Assembly: GCA_027257055.1 (NCBI GenBank)
Contig: JAPVLO010000115.1
Coordinates: forward strand, 2,790,001 to 2,854,000
Length of the DNA stretch: 64,000 nt
Source of the DNA: Cephalopachus bancanus
Taxonomy: Eukaryota > Chordata > Mammalia > Primates > Tarsiidae
Reading direction: 5' to 3'
This document shows, piece by piece, positions 48,040 to 64,000 of this stretch. The position numbers and the translations under genes are program-made. Each line of letters starts with the position of its first letter. The first letter of the stretch is position 1. The notes beneath the pieces were generated by a model, which was not told the origin of the DNA, did not search any database, and worked only from the letters and a program-made list of their open reading frames with translations.

Positions 48040-48716
48040 TCTCCTCTGCCCTCCACTATTTTAAATTGTGAGCATTGTTTTTTACAATTTTCTATGCCAT
48101 GCATTTCATCTTTGCATCATTTCCAATGCTGGAAGTATAAATTTTGTAGAGACTTTTAGGGACTTCTAATTTGTTTTACGCATTTTTTGGCTCCATGAAA
48201 GTACATTACCACAATGTTGACTTTGTGTGTAAGCATTGTATGTGTACGTAAAAATGTTGAAACTTCCTCAGTATATGAAGAAATGTTGTTTTTGCACATC
48301 TGCATTTGGGAAAGATAAAATTTCTCAAGATCTCAGCTTTTTGGACATCTGTATTGCGGCGGTGTCTCATCAATCCTTGATTGATCTCATCAAAGGATTT
48401 AGATTGTTCTTCATATATTACAGATAACTGCAGTTATGAGGCTGGGAGCTCACAATTACCAACCACAGCGATATGCATTTGTACATTTCACTTTTTGAAC
48501 TACTTCCTTATGAATACAATTTATCTGCTCACAACTGTTATTCCCATGCAACTATTGTTAATATACCTGAGTGTTTATGCTTGCAAAATATGTATTTTTG
48601 CCTATTTTATTGTGTAAGGTAGCCTATGACGTGTTCTTCTGTGTTTTTGTGTCTCAGGAAAGTGCCCTTTTAGAAATTTCAGTAAATATTTTTAAGCAAT
48701 TTTAAAATTATTTTTT
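48040..48716. other. Possible interior/right arm of the MULE-like element
   Basis: AT-rich, no other repeat recognised. Placement between the transposase relic and the right array suggests it belongs to the same element. Confidence 0.35.
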
Positions 48717-48785
48717 CCAGAATTATATTTTCAGGATTTTGATCTTTTGTGATTTAAAACATTTAGGATCGTGTGTTTTGCAATT
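48717..48785 (-). repeat. Right subrepeat array of candidate MULE
   Basis: GGATT-type cores at about 48720, 48734, 48750 and 48766 (spacing 14, 16, 16), e.g. TTCAGGATTTTGATC and TTTAGGATCGTG. They are in inverted orientation relative to 44371-44470. Confidence 0.55.
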
Positions 48786-48869
48786 ATAATAGGCTCCCAT
48801 TAGAAACAAACTGAATGAAGCTGTCATCCAGTTTCACTTTAGAGTGAATCAGAAGGCAGGAGAGAGGAA

Positions 48870-49025
48870 AGTTTATTGAGTGTTATATATATACATGGCC
48901 TCATTTAATTATTTTAGTAATACTATTTCATTTAATTCTTATAAGAATCTTGTAAGGATTGATATCATCATCTCTATTTTAGAGATGACAAAATGAAACT
49001 CAGATTGATAGAGCTTCAAATCCTG
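48870..49025 (-). repeat. MIR SINE (antisense)
   Basis: Has 'TTAATTCTTATAAGAATCTT' and 'TTTTAGAGATGACAAAATGA'. Confidence 0.7.
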
Positions 49026-49089
49026 AAATATGAGAAAGGCTGTGTATGAATGATGAGTAATTCATTGAACTAGGTAACAAAATATTTAA

Positions 49090-49300
49090 GAGCATTAATT
49101 CTTAAGGCCAATAGACTTGGGCTGGGATCTTGGTTTTAGCACATTCAGCTGTGGGACACTGAATATATCACTTAAGTTCCCTGAGCCTTAATCTTCCTTG
49201 TCTTCAAAATCAGAAATGACACCATCACTTAGGTTTTTGTGAGGATTAAATTATATAGGTAATGCACTTGTTATATCATGTGCTGTATGGTAAGCTTACT
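49090..49300 (+). repeat. MIR SINE
   Basis: MIR order conserved: 'GACTTGGGCTGGGATCTTGG', 'CTTAAGTTCCCTGAGCCTTA', 'TTTGTGAGGATTAAATTATA'. Confidence 0.75.
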
Positions 49301-49459
49301 TCCATTTGTTCATGCGACAAATCTGAATTTTTTTATAGATTGCATTTTTTATTATTTTGAAATGTGTTATTATGAATTTTTTGTCACACAGTTTTTATGT
49401 GAATGTTGAAATCCCCAGTGATCAAAATTGTAAAAATATGAAATGTATAAGATATATAT

Positions 49460-50010
49460 GTACAACCTAAATGGTGATAATAAAATGAACACCTGTGTAC
49501 TCAGCACCTAATTTACAAAAGCAATACCAGCCCTCGGAAGCTCAGGCACCCACCCCGATCACATTCGCTTTCTCTCTCTGGAGATAACTACTATACATAT
49601 TGTGTGGAATATTCTCTTCATTTTCTTTACAGTAATAATTTTACTATGTAGGTATGCATAACCAAGCAGTATATGGTCTAGATTTACCTGTATTTGTAGT
49701 TTCTAAAAAGTTTTCTTGATATTTAATTTATAAAGTTTACCTGTTTAAAGCATGCATTTGAACTTTTAATAAGCACATGCTGCATATTGTTCTATAATTT
49801 GCTTTTTGTTAATCGCCATTATTTGGTGAGGTTCATCTAGGTTTGTACATTTAGCTATATTTTATTCATTCTCATTTCTGTAGAGTATTTCATTAAACGA
49901 AAATACCATAATGTATGTATCCATTCTACTGTCGAAGTACATATGGGTTGCTTCCTGTTTACACTATTACAAATAATACTACTATGAACGTTTTGAATGT
50001 GAACACCCGT
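49460..50010 (-). repeat. Old L1 3' UTR (antisense)
   Basis: Typical reversed L1 end: 'GAACACCTGTGTACTCAGCA', 'ATTTGCTTTTTGTTAATCGC', 'CATATGGGTTGCTTCCTGTT'. Confidence 0.75.
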
Positions 50011-50019
50011 GAGAGTTTA

Positions 50020-50565
50020 GAGAGTGAAGCTGTTCAGTTGTAAAGTATGCACATGATCAAATTTATAAGAATGATGACACAATCACTCAACACACAATCT
50101 GAAATAAAAAGACAAAGCTGACTTTATTGTAATAGTTAGGCAGAGCGGTGGTTGTCAAGCACAATCTTTCCAAGCAGAGCTGACTATTGATCTCACATAT
50201 GGCTTTTCAGGTGCTAAGAGTGTAGAGACTTTTAGATCATAGGAGGATGACACCTTCCGCAGAAACATGGTACTCAGGTGAGACTGTTGTTGGTTGGTTG
50301 GCATTCACTTATTAGAGTGAGACTGTTCCTGATTGACTGAAAGTCAGAAGTGAGGGGCTGTTACTGATTAGCTTAAAAAATGTGTTTACCAGGGGTGGGT
50401 TTTCATTGATCAATTAAAAGATTTTAAAACTGGGTGGCTACATGCTACTAGTTACAGAAAAATCAGTCTTTTCCTTGGAGTGTACGAACATTTTTACGGT
50501 CGAAAGATAATGTCAGATTGTTTTCCAAATTAGTTGTCCAACAAATGTCTTTGTGTAACTTGTTA
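50020..50565. other. Intergenic, unrecognised (possible LTR remnant)
   Basis: AATAAA-like and AAAGCTGACTTTATTG stretch near 50100. I could not assign it. Confidence 0.35.
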
Positions 50566-50569
50566 GTAT

Positions 50570-50800
50570 GGGAAAATTTCAAATATAAACAAACTAGAGA
50601 GAATAGTATAATAAACTTCTAAATGCACATTACCCAAATTCAGTAATTACCAGTTCACAGTCAATCATGTTTAATCTATATGTCACCTACTCACCCAACT
50701 TTTGGATTATTTTGAAGCAGATACAAGACATATTATTTCATACCCATAAATGCTTCAATATGATTTCATACCCATAAATGTTTCAGTATGTTTTTCTAAA
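50570..50800 (-). repeat. Old L1 3' UTR fragment (antisense) with tandem duplication
   Basis: L1-like 'TTCTAAATGCACATTACCC'. Contains a 28-bp-period near-identical duplication (TTTCATACCCATAAATG) at about 50736-50788. Confidence 0.6.
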
Positions 50801-51582
50801 AGATAAGTACTATTTACAAAAACCATAATTAAAAATTTAATTTAAATGTTTAATTTAAATGTTTATAATTAAAATTATAAACAATAATTTCTAATATCAT
50901 CAAATAGTACTAAAATAGGTAGTGTTAAAATGTTTCCTATTCCCTATATTCTGACTTTTTTGAATCAGGTTCCAAACAAAGTTCATACATGGCATTCTGG
51001 TGATAAATCTTGTAAATATCTTTTAATCCATAGGTTACATCTTTCTATTTTTTCCTTTCCTCGGAATTAATTTGTTGAAAAAGTCAGGTTCTTTATGCAG
51101 TAGAATTTGCCACAGTCTGCATTTGGCTGACTGCATTCCTGTGGTATCATTTAACATGCTTCTCTGAGCCACATGGTGCCTGTAAACTGGTAGTTAGAGC
51201 TAATGGTTTCATCAGACTCGAGCCTGATTTTTTCTGACAAGAACACTTCAAAAAATGTGAAGTAGGCACAAAACGTCTGTGGGTCTGTCTCTGTCTCTCT
51301 TGTAATGATAAGATTGATTGGGTGCTGTTAACCTGATTTATTCATTACAAAGTGCCCCATCAGCTTTTCAGCATTGATGACTCTTGCTCAGATCCTATTT
51401 CATGAGGGACTTCACAACAGTATTCTACCATCTCTTCTGCACTTTAGAGAATTTCATTGGTATCAGAGAGGAAAATGGATTGGAAACAGTCAATATGGAA
51501 CCAGGAAAAACAGAGGAGGAAAGCAAGACACAGGTAGAAAAACAATAGCAAGGTTTTGTGCATTTAAAATTCTGGGGGTTAA

Positions 51583-51889
51583 GCCGGGCTCGGTGGCTCA
51601 GCCTGTAATCCTGCGCCTTTGGGAGGCTGAGGTGAATGGATTGCCTGAGCCCGCGGGTTCAAGACCCGCCTGGGCAACTTGCGAGGCCTCATCTCTACAA
51701 TAAATCAAAATGAGCTGGTGGGGTAGCACGCACCTGTAGTTCCAGCTATTCGGAAGGCTGAGGCAGAAGGATCGCCGGAGCCCAACAGGTCGAGGCTGCG
51801 GTGGCCAGGAGCGGCCACTGCACTCCAGTCTGGGTGACAGAGTGAGACTCCAACTCAAAAAATAAATATAAATAAATAAATAAATAAAT
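51583..51889 (+). mobile_element. Young-type Alu, full length
   Basis: Target-site duplication AAAATTCTGGGGGTTA (51566) / AAAATTCTGAGGGTTA (51890). T-arm-like GCGGG-TTCAAGA-CCCGC at 51653-51669. Tail is an (AAAT)n run. Confidence 0.97.
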
Positions 51890-51905
51890 AAAATTCTGAG
51901 GGTTA

Positions 51906-52700
51906 TTACAAATTGTCCTCTAAAGAGGTTAAACCAATTTATACTTCCAGTAAGCTCCTGTTTCTACAAAACCGTATCTCTTCCTGGTTTCCAAGTGAAC
52001 ATATTTTCAAATTTTTATTGGTAACATATTTCTTCCTTTGTGAGTGCCTGTTGGTATTTTCTGCCTGTTTTTCTATCAGTTTGTTTACATTTTTTATTTT
52101 TTAAATATGTATATTAGGAAGATGAGTCCCTCATCTGTCATGTCACACGTGTTATAGATATTTTTGCCAGATTATTGCCTTTTCACTCTTGTCAGTATAC
52201 TGTTTTCTTTGTAGAAGTTTTTAAAAAAAATTATAACAACATATTTAGTAAATGTTTCCTTCATAGCTTCCAAGCTTTTTTTTTTACATTCTTGGAAAGG
52301 CCTAACCCATTCTAAGGCCATTAAAAAAATCTTTCTAATTCCTTCTAGTGTTTTTATGGTTTCTTTTCCTTTCTTTTTTTACATATAAATGTTTGATTCA
52401 CTTTAATATAGATTGAAATTTATTTTTTTACCATACATTATCTTAATACTATTTATGGGATGACTTTTATTTTCCCCAACAGATTAAAGTGGTACTTTTC
52501 TTCTGTACTACATACATTTGGAACTATGCATTTGGATCTATTTCTGATCATCTGTTTTGTTCCACTTACCTATTCTTTGTCTAGTACATCGACTCAGTTC
52601 TGTGATATATTCAATGTATTGGCATTCTGCACTTTACACATGAAATGCCTGCTGGAAAGACTGTGTATGAAGTTAGACATTAGTGTGAAGTTAGACATTA
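51906..52700 (-). repeat. Old L1 (antisense)
   Basis: Reversed L1 3' region: 'AATTTATACTTCCAGTAAGC', 'TTTTGCCAGATTATTGCCTT', 'CTATTCTTTGTCTAGTACAT'. The Alu is inserted at its edge. Confidence 0.65.
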
Positions 52701-52719
52701 GGTGTTTAATCTAACTGGC

Positions 52720-53140
52720 ATTGTTTAGTTATTGTTGTGTAACATACCTCCCCAAAACTCAGTGACTTCCGATGACAGTCAGTTTTTGCTAACACATTTA
52801 CAGAGTGTACTAGGCTGGGCTCGGCTGGGTGGCTGTGCTCCACGTGACATTCATTCCCTGCCTAGGTGCCTCCGTTACTATGTTCCTCATGGCAATGCCA
52901 GAAGTCCCCAGAGGGCTCAGGCTTTATGACCTATTGTCACGTCTGCCTCACCTTATTAGTCAAAGTCACCTAGCTGAACTCCAATCTAGAACTGAAAAAG
53001 TCCTCTTTGTCCTGTGAGACATGGCAAGGGTGTGCATACAGACAGGGTGAAGGAGGGGGCCACCATCACAACCTCCCTCAGCCTCTAGCACATCATTTAT
53101 ATGGGGAGAGTCCATAGACGATTCCAGGTCCACATCTCAT
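52720..53140 (-). repeat. Ancient LTR-like repeat
   Basis: Has 'GTTATTGTTGTGTAACATAC', 'CCCCAAAACTCAGTGACTTC', 'TAGGCTGGGCTCGGCTGGG', as in widely dispersed MaLR-like repeats. Subfamily uncertain. Confidence 0.55.
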
Positions 53141-53164
53141 AGTAAGCATAAAAAGGAGCTGCTA

Positions 53165-53690
53165 ATATATATTTGAAACACACAGAAAGTTCAAGGCTAC
53201 AGAAAAGTGTAGACAGTAACATAACATCCATGTATCTACCTCTAATAATGAATCATGTTTTTACATATTTGCTTTCGATCTTTTTCTTTTTTAGAAATGA
53301 AATAGTTTAGAGTTTATGAACTCTGTATATCTCTCCACAGATCTATGTCTCTCATTTCTCAGAGGTAATTGCTAACCTGTATTTAGTCTGGGCATCTTTT
53401 TGTATTTTTACTATACATGCAGCATTCATGAAGAGTCACATTTTTGTGTTTTCAAAATTTAAATAAATGGTATAATAGTACACATATCATTCTAAAAGTA
53501 GTTTTTTAATTCGACAGTATATCTGGAGATCTAGCTGTTTTAATAATACATCTTCATTTAAATTATATTATACTCCATTGTATGACTATAATATAATTCA
53601 TCTATTTTTTGCCCTATTGATGAATGCTTTGAATGGTGTTTGTTTTCCATTATTATAAGCAAGAAACATTTTAGAATCTCATACTTAAAG
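53165..53690 (-). repeat. Old L1 3' UTR (antisense)
   Basis: Reversed L1: 'GTATCTACCTCTAATAATGA', 'TATTATACTCCATTGTATGA', 'CCCTATTGATGAATGCTTTG'. Confidence 0.7.
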
Positions 53691-53959
53691 TAAATAAGTA
53701 TAATTTTACAGAATATTGAAGTTATTTCCAAATATTACACAGATGAAATATAACTGAACTGGTCACCGAAATACACCTAAGGTATATACTGAGGAGTATA
53801 TTATGGAGGGGCATATGTTATTAATGGTCAGTTCTTTTCTGAAGCATGCTACCCAGGAAATGAAAGAAAGATCTACCAGCAGATAGTACTAAGCATTCCA
53901 TTATTCACATGAACATTCTCCTAAAGCCACAGCCCAGAAGACCGTCATTCTGCCCCTGC

Positions 53960-54249
53960 CTTATCATTTTCTGTTAATATTTAGTCCGTGTTTCCAATAC
54001 AATTGGCTGTTTCTTTTTTAGATCAAAGGCTTTTACATAGGTCCCACATGCAAATCAAATAGCTATCCATGGAATATTAGAATTCGACTTGCTCCATTCT
54101 CTTATTTTTGTGTGTGTCTCACACTAAAGAAATGACAGAATCCTAAGGCTCAACAGCTAGAACATTTTCATTCAAACTTGAATATTCTTCAAAGAGAGTG
54201 TGGGAGCGATTCTAATTAGAGGAAGAAACCTAAAGGGAAGCAAAACCAG
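53960..54249 (+). promoter_or_regulatory. LECT2: LECT2 5' UTR and proximal promoter (candidate)
   Basis: Repeat-free sequence directly upstream of the LECT2 start codon. Visible motifs: an HNF1-like half-site palindrome (GTTAATATTTAGT, 53973), an inverted CCAAT pair (CCAAT-ACA-ATTGG, 53994-54006), a TCF/LEF-type ATCAAAG (54022) and a perfect octamer ATGCAAAT (54048-54055). Human and mouse LECT2 are hepatocyte genes and a reported beta-catenin/TCF target, so the HNF1 and TCF motifs make sense. No clear TATA box or transcription start could be fixed. Confidence 0.5.
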
Positions 54250-61702
<7,453 letters not shown>

Positions 61703-61729
61703 ATGGAAGACAAATGACCAGATCTTTTC

Positions 61730-61735
61730 AATAAA
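61730..61735 (+). promoter_or_regulatory. LECT2: LECT2 polyadenylation signal AATAAA
   Basis: A canonical AATAAA starts 27 bases after the LECT2 stop codon, giving a very short 3' UTR with cleavage expected near 61750. A second AATAAA near 62115 could serve a longer isoform, but nothing else in the sequence supports that. Confidence 0.85.
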
Positions 61736-61759
61736 ACATCATCTTAAAACCCTGGATGC

Positions 61760-62400
61760 ATATCCTGCTTTTCAGGAAAACTATGTTCAAATAGAAACAT
61801 GATATTTCAATTTCAATTTTGACTTGTCACTTTGAAGTTTGGGTGTGAATTAATTTCTTAGTAGCTCTTTGGTCTTTCTGTCACCTATGGAATCAGGGTG
61901 GTTTTGTTTTTTAGATTTCTCAGTCCTAAAGACTGATAAATACACAGATGAATTTAAACTGCAGACTGAGCCAGACTGCATTTCTGATGCCTCTAAAACT
62001 AGCTACTTTTCTGCTTGAAAATAAGAAAAGTCCTGAAGGTGTTTCTGTGACACAAGAATGGAGAGCGGCTAGCTTACAATGCTAGATGTGGTACACACTT
62101 TATAAATATTCATTGAATAAATTGGAGCCCTCTCTTGAGTCAAGGTAGTGATGATTTTCAGTCATATCCTTAGGTTTGTCAAGTTGGCTGAGGGAGAGCT
62201 TCTTTTATGGATAAGAAAAGATTTGCTGGTCTTTTCATCCACACTCTCCCACACAGTTATGAATGATGGCAGTCCAAGCAAGCATATTCTAGATTTTAGT
62301 GAGGCCACATTACAGGAAGCACTAGAATGAAAAAGGGGCCTACATTTATCTGAAGTATCTCATGGAACTGGGTCTATCAACATCAGCTAGCTGTGTGTAT
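61760..62400. other. LECT2 3' flank, no recognised gene
   Basis: Unique-looking. Contains a second AATAAA at about 62115. Confidence 0.45.
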
Positions 62401-62410
62401 ATTGCAACTA

Positions 62411-62690
62411 CTTTTTAAAAAATATTTTATTTTAAAGTTGTGGGGTACAAGTCAGGATTGTGTACACAGTGCTTTTAGGGATAGGTGAAGTTTTGGGCCT
62501 CCCATTGGACCTTGCTTCACCTGGATTAGTATCAGGCACCCTTACTGATGTTATACATCCCCCTCCCCTGGCAGTGTCCTGCTACTGCCAATCCCTTCTC
62601 TGTAGTATTATGATAGATGTTCAGGGCTCACTTATGAATGAGAACATATGGTATGCAACTCTTTATTTCTACACATCACTGTATACGTAT
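62411..62690 (-). repeat. Lineage-type L1 3' tail (antisense), copy 3
   Basis: Runs 'ATTTTATTTTAAAGTTGTGG', 'GGGCCTCCCATTGGACCTTG', 'CTACTGCCAATCCCTTCTCT', 'GAATGAGAACATATGGTATG'. The last block matches the reversed primate L1 3' end motif GAGTGAGAACATGCGGTG. Confidence 0.75.
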
Positions 62691-62999
62691 TTTATTGTAT
62701 ATTGTATACTCATAGCTTATTGTCTATTATACTGTTTTAGTTAACAACAGGTACTTAGAGAAAACAAGAGCATACAAATGTTCAAAGAACCAGAAATATT
62801 TCTGGCTCCCCAGATTTTAGTCAGTAAGAAATGAGTAAGTTGAATTAATCACTGTGAAAACTTGCTCCATGAATTTTTGCTTAAATTCTTTTGGAATGCA
62901 GAAAACTGCAGTGGAATAATTCTATTTTTATATATAGATATGTTAGAGGAAAATATAACTATTGAACTGTGTTTATTTAAGAAATGGCTGCATTGGTAT

Positions 63000-63240
63000 A
63001 TCAGGACATATGAATAAAAACGTTCATGATACATTATTTCTCATAGTAAAACCTGGAAAAACCCAAATGTCCATCAATAGTGAAATGAGTAAATAAAATA
63101 TGTTAAAGTTATAGAATGGAATAGTATGCAGCAGTCATAAAGCACAATACTCTTTCTATAAAATCAAGACAAAATTTCCAAGAACACAGGCATATATTTA
63201 ATAAAATTATATAAAAAGAAAAGTAAGAAAATAATGAACT
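63000..63240 (+). repeat. Old L1 3' UTR fragment
   Basis: 'CCCAAATGTCCATCAATAGT' and 'ATAGAATGGAATAGTATGCA' are L1 3' UTR signatures. Confidence 0.7.
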
Positions 63241-63244
63241 CCAA

Positions 63245-64000
63245 TTACCTCATGACTAAATAGGGGAGGACCACATAAATTTGTTATTACCAGAGCTGTA
63301 GTTTTACAGTTGGGAGGTGATTTCATAGGTAATTATTATTATGACTAATATGTTACAGAGGCAACAGGACTTGCATGTGGGTGGTCACAAAGAAAAGTTA
63401 ATAATGATTATAAGATAGCTGAGAATCTATGCCACAGAATCAGTAGTTTCCTATATCTAGTTAGATATTCTTTTCTACTGTGTCATAACATTTTATACTA
63501 GACTAGCAAGTTAAGAATTTATCTTTTGGTTTAAAAAAAAAAAAAAGCAAACTATATCCAACACTGTTTGATTTGATGATCTTCCTTATGCATCTCCTTG
63601 GTACCAAATAGTTTTAGGTTGTTTCCAAAAATTTGCTTTCAAAAGATAAAGATGTTCCTATTAAGGACACAAAAAAGAAAACAGCACACCAGCTTTAAAG
63701 ACAATTTTAAAAGGAGCTTTAAAATGTTTGAACAATGAGATCCAAATAATCAACTTTCTGAATTGATTATTTAGGAGGCAAACACAGTTGAATATGGATA
63801 TTATTTTCAGAATCCTACTCATAACCTGGAATGAAGAGCTTCCTCAAAGTAGAGCAAGAATGTTGGCTTTTGCACAACACTCTCTCATACCTGTTCAATT
63901 AAAATGTGAACTCTAGTCAAAAGACTTCTTTCTTAGGAAGAACTGGAATACAGCGCCCTCTGCTGCATTATATGAATGGGTTTTTTGTTGTTTTTTTTCC
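63245..64000. other. LECT2 downstream flank with a CTCF-like motif
   Basis: No gene recognised. GCGCCCTCTGCTGC at 63953-63966 fits 13 of 14 positions of the reverse-strand CTCF core. The expected downstream neighbour (FBXL21 in human) is not reached. Confidence 0.4.

Noticed and set aside
61760..64000. FBXL21 3' exon at the right side
   Set aside because: Human synteny predicts it further downstream. No leucine-rich repeat coding sequence is visible before the window ends.

Overview
This window is nuclear DNA from a primate. It is dense in two-armed Alu elements, and every other repeat class fits a placental mammal: MIR, L2, L1, MaLR-type LTRs, MER5- and Tigger2-like DNA transposons. The youngest Alus are neither anthropoid AluS/AluY nor, as far as I recall, the usual lemur/galago type. 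Two kinds of Tc1/mariner-like element are also present. My best guess is a non-anthropoid primate, with tarsier favoured over strepsirrhines. The species call is tentative; the clade call is firm.

Only one protein-coding gene is supported: LECT2 (leukocyte cell-derived chemotaxin 2) on the + strand. Its four coding exons lie at 54250-54295, 55434-55530, 57447-57592 and 61536-61702. They have consensus GT/AG junctions, splice to an uninterrupted 151-codon frame, and are followed by a polyadenylation signal at 61730. The product is a secreted M23-fold zinc-binding hepatokine. In human the neighbouring genes are TGFBI upstream and FBXL21/IL9 downstream, so the gene-free 1-54 kb here corresponds to the TGFBI-LECT2 interval. 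I see no exon of either neighbour.

Layout. 1-34 kb: mostly unique intergenic sequence with scattered MIR, L2, L1, LTR and Alu copies, a candidate CTCF pair near 27.9 kb, two decayed mariner transposase copies (24.3 and 33.0 kb) and a small TA-flanked MITE (23.5 kb). 34.7-41.6 kb: one old L1 interrupted by a younger L1 tail, a Tigger2-like element, three Alus and another L1 3' end. 44.4-48.8 kb: a composite that looks like an ancient MULE/MuDR transposon, with inverted arrays of 15-17 bp subrepeats around an in-frame transposase relic, later invaded by an L1 and two Alus. 49-54 kb: antisense L1 tails and an LTR-like piece. 54.2-61.75 kb: LECT2, whose introns carry a second MITE, a TTTC microsatellite, Alus, antisense L1 and a hAT-like repeat. 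61.75-64 kb: 3' flank ending in a CTCF-like motif.

The points most worth a second look are the MULE composite, the young Alu subfamily whose left arm contains a perfect tRNA-like T-arm, the MITE and mariner families, a duplicated non-repeat segment with an Alu in one copy, and the LECT2 residue (Val58) that matches the human amyloid-associated allele. No tRNA gene, rRNA gene, CRISPR array, virus-like coding region or second host gene was found.
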